Source of the DNA: Vibrio sp. LaRot3
GTDB taxonomy: Bacteria > Pseudomonadota > Gammaproteobacteria > Enterobacterales > Vibrionaceae
Length of the DNA stretch: 64,000 nt
Assembly (NCBI RefSeq): GCF_027587025.1
Contig: NZ_JAPPTI010000004.1
Span: forward strand, 62,001-126,000
Direction: 5' to 3'
Shown here one piece after another: positions 9,273-17,916 of this stretch. A program made the position numbers and the translations under genes. Within the stretch, counting starts at the first letter, position 1. The number at the start of each line of letters is the position of its first letter. The notes below the pieces were generated by a model. It was given only the letters and a program-made list of their open reading frames with translations, was not told where the DNA came from and searched no databases.

Positions 9273-10997
9273 TTGAGCAAACAGGTAAAATCTCCACTTC
9301 GCTCACTGCTCGCTAGAATTTACATGCACACCCCAGAACAACTGTTTCAACCTTTATCGGTTAACCACAAAGAACTACCAAAAACGTTCACCTTTCCATT
9401 TTACTATGAGCCGCACCCTTTTTGTGTTGAAGCTGCCAAGCAACTTCAGCAACAACTGATCAACAGCGTGCAGTGGCAACATGATTTTGGTTTAGACGAT
9501 GAACACTCTGGCACAGGCAAAATGTTTGGCGTATTACTGGTTCGCTCACCACAAGGCGATATTGGTTATTTCAGCGCATTTTCCGGCAAAATCGCCGATC
9601 AAAACCTTCATGCGGGATTCGTTCCTCCAGTATTCGACATGCTGGCCGAAGAATGTTTCTTTCGCACTGAGCTCGACGAAATAACCCAACTGAATACTCA
9701 GGTTTCGCTGCTGAGTAGCAACCCAAAACGAGCACAATTGACCGAGCAGCTTAAGCAAAGTAAAGCCGAATATAAGGCCCTAGAGCAAACCCTGCGCCAA
9801 CAGCTAATAGAAAATCGAGCACAGCGTAAATCGGAACGAGAGTCCGCGCAAAGCACGTTAAATGGCGATCAGCTCAAGCACGTATTGGAGCAATTAGCCA
9901 AGCAAAGTGTGGCTGATAAGAATCAATTAAAGTACTTTAAGCTTGAATGGGATGAAAAAGTTGCCAACTTAGAACTGAAGCTAAACGCCATTAACCATGA
10001 GATTGTCGAAGCCAAGCAGCAACGCAAAACACTCTCTAACCGTTTGCAAAATAAGCTCTTTGAGCAATATTGCTTTCTCAACGCCGAAGGTAAGAAACGC
10101 TCCCTTAAGTCAATTTTTTCACAGACATCAGCACCCACTCCACCAGCCGGTGCGGGAGAGTGCGCAGCACCTAAACTCCTCCATTTTGCATATCTACACG
10201 GTTATCAACCATTAGCTCTGGCCGAGTTTTGGTGGGGAGCGTCACCAAAATCAGAAATCCGCCAACATAAGCAGTTTTATCCCTCTTGCAATAGCAAATG
10301 CCAACCAATCCTTGGCCACATGCTGCAAGGCTTAGAGGTTGACCCAAACCCACTAGAAGACAACTGGGGCGAAAACAAACCGTTAGAAGTCATCTATCAA
10401 GATGACGCCATTGTCGTCGTCAATAAACCATCCGGGCTGCTTTCCGTTCCCGGAAAGACCATCAAAGACTCTGCGTACACCCGTGTGCAAGCCATATTTC
10501 CAGACGTAGAAGGCCCATTTGTTCTACACAGGCTCGATATGGCAACCTCAGGATTACTTGTGTTCGCGCTGACCCGACGCGCCAATAAATATCTACAAAA
10601 ACAGTTTATTACCCGCCAAGTCCAAAAGCGTTACGTGGCATTGGTCAACGGCATAGTGAGTCAAAAACAAGGCCAAATAGACCTGCCGATGCGTGGCGAT
10701 CCCGATGATAGACCTCGCCAATTAGTCTGTTACGAACATGGTAAGCCAGCACTGACAGACTGGGAGCTTATCGAAGTCAAAGATGGCAAAAGTAAACTCT
10801 ACATGTACCCAAGAACTGGTCGCACACATCAATTGCGCGTTCATTGCGCTCACCACCTTGGCCTAAATATGCCAATGGTTGGTGATGGGTTATATGGCGA
10901 CAAGAGCAACCGACTCCACTTACATGCTGAGCAATTGGAGTTTGATCACCCATACAGTAAAGCGCACCTAAAATTCCACGCAGACGTCGAATTCTAA
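9273..10997 (+). CDS. RluA-family pseudouridine synthase with a long N-terminal coiled-coil extension
   Basis: The 574-residue product has an RluA-type catalytic domain in its last ~210 residues: the active-site motif His-Arg-Leu-Asp-Met-Ala-Thr-Ser-Gly at 419-427 (catalytic Asp422) and the Arg-Thr-Gly-Arg-Thr-His-Gln-Leu-Arg-Val-His motif near 509-519. It should isomerise uridine to pseudouridine in rRNA or tRNA. The N-terminal ~365 residues are extra compared with RluA (about 220 residues) and include a Gln/Lys/Glu-rich helical stretch at about 155-260 that looks like a coiled coil, and a Cys pair near 339-343. The start is TTG 9273 with GAGGTGG upstream; ATG 9324 is the alternative but lacks a ribosome site. 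Target RNA is unknown. Confidence 0.88.
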   Translation: MSKQVKSPLRSLLARIYMHTPEQLFQPLSVNHKELPKTFTFPFYYEPHPFCVEAAKQLQQQLINSVQWQHDFGLDDEHSGTGKMFGVLLVRSPQGDIGYFSAFSGKIADQNLHAGFVPPVFDMLAEECFFRTELDEITQLNTQVSLLSSNPKRAQLTEQLKQSKAEYKALEQTLRQQLIENRAQRKSERESAQSTLNGDQLKHVLEQLAKQSVADKNQLKYFKLEWDEKVANLELKLNAINHEIVEAKQQRKTLSNRLQNKLFEQYCFLNAEGKKRSLKSIFSQTSAPTPPAGAGECAAPKLLHFAYLHGYQPLALAEFWWGASPKSEIRQHKQFYPSCNSKCQPILGHMLQGLEVDPNPLEDNWGENKPLEVIYQDDAIVVVNKPSGLLSVPGKTIKDSAYTRVQAIFPDVEGPFVLHRLDMATSGLLVFALTRRANKYLQKQFITRQVQKRYVALVNGIVSQKQGQIDLPMRGDPDDRPRQLVCYEHGKPALTDWELIEVKDGKSKLYMYPRTGRTHQLRVHCAHHLGLNMPMVGDGLYGDKSNRLHLHAEQLEFDHPYSKAHLKFHADVEF

Positions 10998-11112
10998 GCC
11001 TATTGAAAAATAAGATAAGTTTGCAAAAATACGCGCAAAATTAGAGCTAACGTTCTATTAATTTTGTGCGATATTTGGCTTAGTTCTCTTTTCAAAACCG
11101 TAAGGCGTGCTG

Positions 11113-11118
11113 TATAAT
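11113..11118 (+). promoter_or_regulatory. Possible -10 element of the TPR-GAF-GGDEF gene
   Basis: A perfect TATAAT occurs 26 bases before the ATG at 11144. The -35 position (TTTCAA, 11090-11095, 17-base spacing) matches the consensus only half-way. If used, the 5' untranslated region would be about 20 bases and would just include the AAGGGGAAGG ribosome site. Confidence 0.4.
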
Positions 11119-11143
11119 ATTGTACAGCTTAAAGGGGAAGGTT

Positions 11144-13276
11144 ATGAGTTCAGAAGCCCAAAGAAAAATAAAAGCGATTCTTGCTCAGATGCCTCTATTT
11201 CAGGGGGTTGAAGGCATCGAAGCCGCGGAAGATAAAATTGCTCTAGTATGCAAAGAGTATAATTACGCGCTTCCCGCTGCTCAGTACCTTTTCCTTCAAG
11301 CCACCAAATGTGACCGCAATGATCAATTAGAGCGAGCCATTGAGCTGTTTCAAGCCGCTATCGATCATTGCAACGACGACATGGTGCAGAAACTGCACAT
11401 CTTCTGCTTACTTGGCTCGCTATACACTGATCGTGAAGAGTACTACCATGCTTACGAAGTGTATAAAGAACTGCTCGACAACATTCACTGCCTTGACGAT
11501 AACTACCGCTCTCTGGCTTACACCAACATCAGTGATTTCCACCTTTGCCTTGAGCAATACCAACAAACTCTTGAGATTGGGCAGTTAGGTTCAGATTGCG
11601 CCGACAAAGTCTCTCATCGCGCCAATCAAGCCATTTGCCTATTAAATATGGGCTATGCGCTAAGTCATTTACAGCAGCCAAAGCAAGCCATTGCAAATTG
11701 CCAGCAAGCACTTGAGCTCGGTTTGGAGTTTGGTTACGCGCGCGTTCAAGCCATCGCATACGGCTACATGGCACAAATTAAAGCCCGACATTTCAACGGG
11801 GGCGACCCAAAAGAAGTTATCGACCTGTTCGAACAAGCCGAGCACTTGTATGAATCACTCTTTGATAGCCATAATCGCAGTGAAAACCAAGTTTATTACA
11901 TTGAGTTTATCAGCCAATACGGTGATCAAACTTTAGCGCTTGAACGCGCTGAATATTGGTTTACTCAGCTCACGCCAGAAGAGAACTATGGCCTGTATGC
12001 CAAACTATGCCAAACCTTAGTGAGCTTGCTACAACAACAGCAATCATGGCGACGTCTCAGTGACGTCCAGCATCAGTACATCAAGGCAAGCCAAGCTCAT
12101 TTAGACACCATCAAGCAGAAACAAAATCTAACCTTTTTAAAGCAGATCGAACAAGCCACGACCGACAACAACGAGCTCGTCGCTAAGCAGATTCAGCAAC
12201 ATATGGGCGTGGTTACTGAGGTCGGACAGTATATTGCGACGTCAGCAAATCTCACTGACAACTTGGCGGTCATTTACGAAAAAGTCTGCTCTATCTTCCC
12301 AACCGATGAATTTGGCATCGCACTGTACAATGAAGAAACCCAGTGGCTCGACTACTGCTATTTCTATGACTACGATGGCCCAGTACCAAACTATAAAGTC
12401 GATTGTGCTCATGAAGAATCAATGGGTAGCTACGTGGTAAAACACAAACGGACTGTGCACCTGAATCGCATTGATGAGTCTTCGATCAATGCATTTGTGC
12501 CTGCAGATAAACGAGAAGAAAAAGACTGCGTTCACTTTATTCCTGAAAAACAAGTACAGTCACTGATTCTCGCTCCGATTTGCTTAGGCGATAAGGTATT
12601 AGGGATACTATCTCTGCAACACCATCTAACCGATCAATACCATCAGTACCATTGCAACTTGTTCGAGCAGTTAGCGAGCTTTATTGCCATCGCGCTCGAA
12701 AATCACGTCCAGCGCCACCACTTGCAGCAAGCAAATTTAAAGCTCGATACCATGTCTAAAACCGATCCGTTGACTGGCTTATTTAACCGTTATCAACTTG
12801 ATCATATTACTCCGCAACTCATCGAACGCTCGACCCACGCGAACGACAATCTGGCGGTGATTGTGTTAGATATCGATTATTACAAGGGGTATAACGATTT
12901 CCACGGCCACCACAAAGGCGACTTGGCATTGCAAGCTGTCGCTAAACAGATGAGCTCAGTATTTTCTCAAGACAACAACTACCTATTTCGCTATGGCGGT
13001 GATGAATTTTTGATTCTGTGTGTAGGGCTAAGCCATGAGCAATTAGAAGCTAAACTTTATCAACTTAGCGATGGTATTAGAGAGCTAGCATTGAGCAATC
13101 CACTCTCTAAGTGCTGCCAGTACGTAACACTCTCTATCGGCGCAGTAAATTTCACTCATATCAGTCACTCTCAGCACCCATTTGCTTCACTGTTTACGGT
13201 CGCTGACGAGCAACTTTACAAAGCAAAAAAATCTGGCCGAAACCAGATCTTTACCACTCGCTGCACTCTAGATTAA
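11144..13276 (+). CDS. TPR-GAF-GGDEF protein, probable diguanylate cyclase
   Basis: The start at ATG 11144 is supported by GGGGAAGG just upstream. The 710-residue, apparently soluble protein has an N-terminal helical repeat region (about 1-330, TPR-like: repeated Ala-Leu-Glu-Leu and Tyr-Gly-Tyr helices), a GAF-like sensor domain (about 370-525), and a C-terminal GGDEF domain with Asp-Pro-Leu-Thr-Gly-Leu-Phe-Asn-Arg and an intact Arg-Tyr-Gly-Gly-Asp-Glu-Phe catalytic loop. It should make cyclic di-GMP from GTP. The RxxD inhibitory site expected shortly before GGDEF is not present. The gene is single; its last four bases overlap the convergent acetyltransferase. The ligand for the GAF domain is unknown. 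Confidence 0.92.
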   Translation: MSSEAQRKIKAILAQMPLFQGVEGIEAAEDKIALVCKEYNYALPAAQYLFLQATKCDRNDQLERAIELFQAAIDHCNDDMVQKLHIFCLLGSLYTDREEYYHAYEVYKELLDNIHCLDDNYRSLAYTNISDFHLCLEQYQQTLEIGQLGSDCADKVSHRANQAICLLNMGYALSHLQQPKQAIANCQQALELGLEFGYARVQAIAYGYMAQIKARHFNGGDPKEVIDLFEQAEHLYESLFDSHNRSENQVYYIEFISQYGDQTLALERAEYWFTQLTPEENYGLYAKLCQTLVSLLQQQQSWRRLSDVQHQYIKASQAHLDTIKQKQNLTFLKQIEQATTDNNELVAKQIQQHMGVVTEVGQYIATSANLTDNLAVIYEKVCSIFPTDEFGIALYNEETQWLDYCYFYDYDGPVPNYKVDCAHEESMGSYVVKHKRTVHLNRIDESSINAFVPADKREEKDCVHFIPEKQVQSLILAPICLGDKVLGILSLQHHLTDQYHQYHCNLFEQLASFIAIALENHVQRHHLQQANLKLDTMSKTDPLTGLFNRYQLDHITPQLIERSTHANDNLAVIVLDIDYYKGYNDFHGHHKGDLALQAVAKQMSSVFSQDNNYLFRYGGDEFLILCVGLSHEQLEAKLYQLSDGIRELALSNPLSKCCQYVTLSIGAVNFTHISHSQHPFASLFTVADEQLYKAKKSGRNQIFTTRCTLD

Positions 13277-13851
13277 TCAGTCTCTGGTTCAAGAGACTTT
13301 ATGACTCGACATGGGTTGCCGACCGCAACCACATTGGCCGGGATATTTTTGGTCACAACGCTTCCTGCGCCAATCACACTATTGTTGCCTATCTTCACCC
13401 CAGGGCAAACAATAACACCTCCGCCAATCCATACATTGTCACCAATCTCAATTGGCACACCAAACTCTATGCCTTTCTCCACCCGAGATTCAACATCTAG
13501 CGGATGACCAGCAGCAAAAAGCTGAACATTTGGGCCAAATAGCACGTTGTCACCAATCACCACCTCGGCAACATCCAAAATCACGCAATTGAAGTTGGCG
13601 TAGAAGTTCTTACCTAGTTTGATATTACTGCCGTAGTCACAACGAAAAGGAGGTTCTAAGTGAGGATTGATAGCATCAGGGATGAGTTCTGTCTGCGCGG
13701 CTTTCCAATCTGACGAGTTAGGAATGGAATTATTCAGTCGTTGAAGGATTTCTCGGCAAGCAATTCGCTCAGCATATAGCTCTTCATCCCAGGCATCGTA
13801 TGGTTCGCCCGCCAACATCTTTTGTTTTTCGCTCGTTTTCATTCGGTTCAC
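13273..13851 (-). CDS. Maltose/galactoside O-acetyltransferase-like hexapeptide transferase
   Basis: A 192-residue protein of the Maa/NodL/LacA family: an N-terminal Met-Leu-Ala-Gly-Glu-Pro-Tyr-Asp cap (residues about 12-19), then a left-handed beta-helix made of hexapeptide repeats (Ile-Gly-Asp-Asn-Val, Ile-Gly-Gly-Gly-Val, Ile-Gly-Asn-Asn-Ser) and the conserved active His in Ala-Ala-Gly-His-Pro-Leu. It transfers acetyl from acetyl-CoA to a sugar hydroxyl; the physiological sugar is uncertain. It converges on the GGDEF gene with a four-base overlap. A second, more diverged member of the family is at 45116. Confidence 0.92.
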   Translation of the reverse strand: MNRMKTSEKQKMLAGEPYDAWDEELYAERIACREILQRLNNSIPNSSDWKAAQTELIPDAINPHLEPPFRCDYGSNIKLGKNFYANFNCVILDVAEVVIGDNVLFGPNVQLFAAGHPLDVESRVEKGIEFGVPIEIGDNVWIGGGVIVCPGVKIGNNSVIGAGSVVTKNIPANVVAVGNPCRVIKSLEPETD

Positions 13852-14004
13852 TGTTTAGCAAATTATTCGCTCTTTATAACCAATATTCTGCTGTCAGGGA
13901 TAGTGAACTGAGTATAGAATTAGCAAAACTTTGACCAAGCATGCGCTTACTCAACAAAGTATAAATATACTGAGCACATTCTCGCTATTTGAGGCTAAAC
14001 ATTG

Positions 14005-14322
14005 ATGACTTCCGCACCAACAAAAATTACCTTCTTTGAAGTATTAACACCACTCATTACAGCCGGAAAGAAAACCATCACCATCAGAGATGAGTCTGAA
14101 AATCACTATGTACCCGGTACAGAAGTGGAAGTCTTTACTCTAGAAACCGATCAAAAGGTATGTGACATAAAAATCCTATCGGTTGAACCGCTGCATTATG
14201 ATGACATCAACGGGTTCCACGCCGAGCAAGAAGCTCTACCGTTGGGTGAACTTAAAAGCCTAATTCGCAAAATCTACCCGAGCACCGATCTGCTCTATGT
14301 CATTAGTTACGAGTTAATCTAA
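14005..14322 (+). CDS. yqfB: YqfB-type ASCH-domain N4-acetylcytidine amidohydrolase
   Basis: The 105-residue protein matches the small ASCH family by length and motifs: Lys-Lys-Thr-Ile-Thr-Ile-Arg near residues 23-29, a Tyr-x-Pro-Gly turn, and a His-Tyr-Asp-Asp-Ile segment in the middle. The E. coli relative YqfB hydrolyses N4-acetylcytidine to cytidine and acetate. I took ATG 14005 as the start; a TTG one codon earlier is possible with the GAGG sequence at 13991. It stands alone and shares a terminator with the convergent gene at 14357. Confidence 0.85.
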   Translation: MTSAPTKITFFEVLTPLITAGKKTITIRDESENHYVPGTEVEVFTLETDQKVCDIKILSVEPLHYDDINGFHAEQEALPLGELKSLIRKIYPSTDLLYVISYELI

Positions 14323-14327
14323 TCAAA

Positions 14328-14352
14328 TCAGGCCTTCATTGAGAAGGCCTGA
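14328..14352. terminator. Bidirectional hairpin terminator
   Basis: A ten-base perfect inverted repeat (TCAGGCCTTC, loop ATTGA, GAAGGCCTGA) lies between yqfB and the convergent gene ending at 14357. No long T-run follows on either strand, so its strength is uncertain. Confidence 0.65.
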
Positions 14353-14356
14353 CTAA

Positions 14357-14794
14357 TTAATTGGCTGAAACCGGATCTTTCCGAGTCGGCGCGTTAGGGA
14401 TAGGGTCTGCAGCGGCTGTCGCCTCACCGGCGGCGGTTGCTTCAGCGACTGCGGTAGGGTCAATGCCAGCCTCAATAGCCGCTATAGTAATCGCTTGGCT
14501 TTCTAAGCCCAGAGTTCGAGCGATCTCAGTCAACACCGTGACTTGGTCTGGGAATTGGATGTACAGCAAGGTAAGTACCTCGAGCAATTGATCAGGTCGA
14601 GTTAACGCCACTTCACTCAAAAATGCCGCGACGTTGTCTGCAAATGTGTATTGGCCGAAGCTTTCAACCAACTGAGCAGATGTCTCTGAATTAGCAAACA
14701 ACTCTCCCCATTGTTCTGAGGTAAGACTTTCAGCAGTTGCAACAGGCGAAATCACTATCGCCCATGCGAGCATCAAGCGGTTCAATTTACGCAT
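14357..14794 (-). CDS. Small secreted protein of unknown function at the end of the polysaccharide operon
   Basis: Not recognised. The 145-residue product begins with a signal peptide (Leu/Ala-rich, likely cut after Ala-Thr-Ala near residue 21), then about 85 residues of mostly helical sequence, and ends in a low-complexity Ala/Glu/Thr/Pro tail from about residue 113. It lies on the same strand as the exopolysaccharide genes and is the last gene in that direction, 114 bases after the VpsP-like gene, so it may be co-transcribed. Its role is unknown; a periplasmic or secreted matrix-associated protein is one guess based only on position. Confidence 0.65.
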   Translation of the reverse strand: MRKLNRLMLAWAIVISPVATAESLTSEQWGELFANSETSAQLVESFGQYTFADNVAAFLSEVALTRPDQLLEVLTLLYIQFPDQVTVLTEIARTLGLESQAITIAAIEAGIDPTAVAEATAAGEATAAADPIPNAPTRKDPVSAN

Positions 14795-14908
14795 ATTTTT
14801 CTCTTTGTTTAATTCTAATAACTAATTTTGTTGAGCATTTAATCAACGCTAGCTTAGCCTTTTGATTGAAGCAATCTTCAACACAACTAAATGTCTTAAA
14901 GTCTCAAC

Positions 14909-15568
14909 TTAGCGACGGCAAAAATAAGGCGTGATACCGTTAAATTTAAAAATTGAACACGCTCGCTCACCCACCACAGGCTTTTGTAGCAACGCATCGT
15001 ACTGCCATAATTTCATCGCATACTTGTCATGCTCTAATAAGTAACCAATCGCCGTTTTCTTATCATCTAAGCTGAGCTGCGGCCAGTGAGAAAGAAAGTA
15101 GGTCAACGTATTCAACAGCGTAAACTGTTCATAGTGGCCTAACTTTTGAGCAAGATGAAAGTCATCTAACGCACTTGAAAACGTGCCGCCCGAGCGCCAT
15201 TTCTCATTCGCTCGTTGCACCGCAAGACTGGCATCCAAAGGACGCAACCTTAACTGCTGGGTATAGAGCTGTTGAGCTCGCTGAGAGAACATTTTTGACT
15301 CGGCTGTGTTCGAGCGCTCTTGGTAAGCAAGCCATGAAAAATAAAGGGCCAAAGTGCTGCTGTCATCAAACGGCGTTGCCGAAACAGGTGTGTAATGGTG
15401 GGTCAGCTTTGCATCGGTATAGCCATGTTTTACCGTGTTCCGCTTAACTTCCGTTAATTGATTCTTCAAAGAGAGTTGAGCCATATCGTCTAACCCTTTT
15501 GCAATAGATAGCAACAAAAGCACCGACACAGCGAAAGCACAAGCATAGAGTTTAAACTGAGATCTCAT
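14909..15568 (-). CDS. VpsP-like exopolysaccharide biosynthesis-associated membrane protein
   Basis: A 219-residue protein with one N-terminal membrane segment (residues about 6-25) followed by a helical, TPR-like soluble region that probably faces the periplasm (Leu-Ala-Val-Gln-Arg-Ala-Asn-Glu near 122, Asp-Phe-His-Leu-Ala-Gln-Lys-Leu-Gly near 144). It overlaps the 3' end of the polymerase gene by 17 bases. Its position at the end of an exopolysaccharide operon and its layout resemble VpsP of the V. cholerae vps-II cluster, whose function is poorly known; the assignment rests more on context than on motifs. Confidence 0.6.
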   Translation of the reverse strand: MRSQFKLYACAFAVSVLLLLSIAKGLDDMAQLSLKNQLTEVKRNTVKHGYTDAKLTHHYTPVSATPFDDSSTLALYFSWLAYQERSNTAESKMFSQRAQQLYTQQLRLRPLDASLAVQRANEKWRSGGTFSSALDDFHLAQKLGHYEQFTLLNTLTYFLSHWPQLSLDDKKTAIGYLLEHDKYAMKLWQYDALLQKPVVGERACSIFKFNGITPYFCRR

Positions 15569-16826
15569 TGAACGACTTCTTAGTTGGATTGACAGAACTC
15601 TCTTTCGTTACCCGTTTAGAGACAATTTGATATCGAACGAACACAAAACCCAACACGAACGGTGCGATGTAACGTACTTCGATAGACATGAAGAAAGTGG
15701 TGCCCAATATCAAAAACACCAGCAACGCGAAGTCGTAATGCATGCGATGCAGCACCATACTGCGGAATAGGCGCGACATATACTTCACGTAAATGAACAA
15801 GAAAAATACCCCGCCGTAAATCAACCAATCAAAGAAGAAAGATTTGGTTGAGACATTCTTGGTTTCTCCAACCACCAAATAAAGTGAAAATTCTCTAAAG
15901 TTCAGCAAGCCGGGTGCTAAGCTGTCAACAAACTCCAACGCTACCGCACCATACTCATATATCGAAGGCAAATAACCAAAAAAGCCACCACCTAGAGGGT
16001 TATATATAACGGTAAATATAGAGGTCATGATGGCTGTGCCACGCGTGGCGATACTGCTGTATCGCTCAACATCATTGATAACCGAGTCTCCTAAAGAGCT
16101 ATATAAAAATACCGTCCCAACTACAAATAACATCGCCGCACCTATCCCTTTGTGGAACCAATTTATTCGGCTAAATACCACAAACGTTAGGAACAAAGTA
16201 ATCAAATAACAGACCAATGTGCCCTTTGAAGTGATCATCAGCAAACATGGGATCACCGCGAGGGAGATGAAGAATAAATTGATTCGGAAGATCGCCGCCA
16301 GCATAAACACGGCCAAGACAAACTGAAACCCAAACGTACTCGCTTCCAAAGTAAAGCCACGCATTCGATGGGGTGACAGCGCAGAGTTTTGCTGAATAAA
16401 CGAAGGGCTATTAATAAACCCGCGCGCAACCAAATTAAGTATAAAGGCAAAAATGACCACACCCGCGATCACTAACGCACCTTGGTAAACCAGCTTTTCA
16501 TCCTGACGGGCAACGGTTAAGAACACCACAATCAAAGGGATAATTAACAACACAAACCTCAGCCCCCGATCGAGCAAAAAGGCTTTGTCATAATCCGCGT
16601 AGAATAGAGTCAGCAGAACAAAGGAGTAGACGAAAAAGCCAAATAACAACTTAAACGCACCAATCTCGACTTTGCTTAAATTGGCGTATGACAACACGAT
16701 CATCAAACCAAGCAGAGGAATCAAAGTAATACCGAGCGGCGCAGTAAATACCCCTGCAATCGATGCTAGTGCAGTATTTTCAAATGGCACCATAAAACAA
16801 AATAGGAGAAACAGTCCTTTCTTCAC
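15552..16826 (-). CDS. Wzy-type polysaccharide polymerase / O-antigen ligase-like membrane protein
   Basis: The 424-residue protein is almost entirely hydrophobic, with roughly ten to twelve transmembrane segments and one larger periplasmic loop around residues 230-330, the layout of the Wzy_C/O-antigen ligase superfamily. Inside an exopolysaccharide operon that has a phosphoglycosyltransferase and Wzc-like protein, the expected role is polymerisation of lipid-linked repeat units on the periplasmic side. Primary sequence in this family is too variable for motif proof. It lies five bases after the preceding glycosyltransferase gene and overlaps the VpsP-like gene. Confidence 0.85.
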   Translation of the reverse strand: MKKGLFLLFCFMVPFENTALASIAGVFTAPLGITLIPLLGLMIVLSYANLSKVEIGAFKLLFGFFVYSFVLLTLFYADYDKAFLLDRGLRFVLLIIPLIVVFLTVARQDEKLVYQGALVIAGVVIFAFILNLVARGFINSPSFIQQNSALSPHRMRGFTLEASTFGFQFVLAVFMLAAIFRINLFFISLAVIPCLLMITSKGTLVCYLITLFLTFVVFSRINWFHKGIGAAMLFVVGTVFLYSSLGDSVINDVERYSSIATRGTAIMTSIFTVIYNPLGGGFFGYLPSIYEYGAVALEFVDSLAPGLLNFREFSLYLVVGETKNVSTKSFFFDWLIYGGVFFLFIYVKYMSRLFRSMVLHRMHYDFALLVFLILGTTFFMSIEVRYIAPFVLGFVFVRYQIVSKRVTKESSVNPTKKSFNEISV

Positions 16827-16831
16827 CTTGC

Positions 16832-17914
16832 CTACCCTAGCTGCCTTAGCGAATCAAAATAGTGGCGATTCATCACGTCTTCATGGAAGTTCTGCTGAAA
16901 ATGGTTGATGCATTCCACTCGTTCAATATTCTGAAATTGCCTTTGATTAATCACACGATCCAGTAAGAGTTCAAGCGAGTTCGCTTTTTTGTAGTCAAAG
17001 ATCCAGCCAGTTTTCTCGGTCACCATATCAGACAGCGAGCCTGCGTTAGAGGCCAACACTGGCGTGCCATTTCTCAGAGACTCTGCGACAATCAAGCCAA
17101 AACCTTCCCACAATGATGGCACGATAACCACATCTGCTTGGGCAAAGTATTGGTCGAGTTCGTTGTTAGCTACCCAGCCTAAAGAGTGAATACAAACATT
17201 ATGAATTGGCTTGGTTAGTAACTCAGGTAACTCAGGGCAATCATTTCTGACGGGTTCACCAATCACCGTCAGCTCTACCTGAGTAGAGATTGTCGCTAAT
17301 TGAGTGAGTGCATTGAGAAACTTATCCAGCCCTTTTTGCTTGTCTAATCGGCCTACGAACAACAAACGAATAACGCTGTCATCTTGGTTAACTGCCAGTC
17401 TTGGGCGCTCACTACCTTGGGCGCCATTCCAAACCATGGTGAGTTTGCGCTGAGGTAAACCGATGTCCAAACCTGACTGATACTCATACTTCGATATGCA
17501 ATACACCTGATCGGTGAAAAGAGTGAGCAACTTTTCCGCCCAAACGTATATCCCCTTATAGACGCGATTTTTCCACGCTTGGTTGTAGTGAATATCAAAT
17601 GCCCAACCATGGCTGCAATACACCAATTTGATCTTGTGCCATTTAGCGAGCGGCCACAAAAATGGCCGCAACAAACCCGCAAAAGAGCTGTGTAAGAAGA
17701 TCACATCATAATGACGAATTCCGACTCTGAAATAGATGGTGTAAAGCAGTATCAACACATTCAACGGACGAAAACCTTTCGCGGCTAGCGGCACGATTGA
17801 ACGATGATAATTGACCGCTAAGAAGCCGTTTTGCATCAATGTTGAACGAGCTAAAGACTCGAAATACGTTTCGATGCCACCTTGCGTCGTTTCTGCAATA
17901 TTGAGGGTTTTCAT
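16832..17914 (-). CDS. GT4-type glycosyltransferase (exopolysaccharide)
   Basis: A 360-residue GT-B protein. The N-terminal Thr-Thr-Gln-Gly-Gly-Ile-Glu-Thr-Tyr segment (residues about 8-16) and the C-terminal donor-binding region with Leu-Phe-Val-Gly-Arg-Leu-Asp-Lys-Gln-Lys-Gly (about 188-198) and Pro-Ser-Leu-Trp-Glu-Gly-Phe-Gly-Leu-Ile-Val-Ala-Glu (about 265-277) are the classic family 4 signature with the EX7E-type pair. It should add one sugar to the growing lipid-linked repeat at the cytoplasmic face of the inner membrane. It follows the GT2 gene after only two bases. Confidence 0.92.
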   Translation of the reverse strand: MKTLNIAETTQGGIETYFESLARSTLMQNGFLAVNYHRSIVPLAAKGFRPLNVLILLYTIYFRVGIRHYDVIFLHSSFAGLLRPFLWPLAKWHKIKLVYCSHGWAFDIHYNQAWKNRVYKGIYVWAEKLLTLFTDQVYCISKYEYQSGLDIGLPQRKLTMVWNGAQGSERPRLAVNQDDSVIRLLFVGRLDKQKGLDKFLNALTQLATISTQVELTVIGEPVRNDCPELPELLTKPIHNVCIHSLGWVANNELDQYFAQADVVIVPSLWEGFGLIVAESLRNGTPVLASNAGSLSDMVTEKTGWIFDYKKANSLELLLDRVINQRQFQNIERVECINHFQQNFHEDVMNRHYFDSLRQLG

Positions 17915-17916
17915 GC

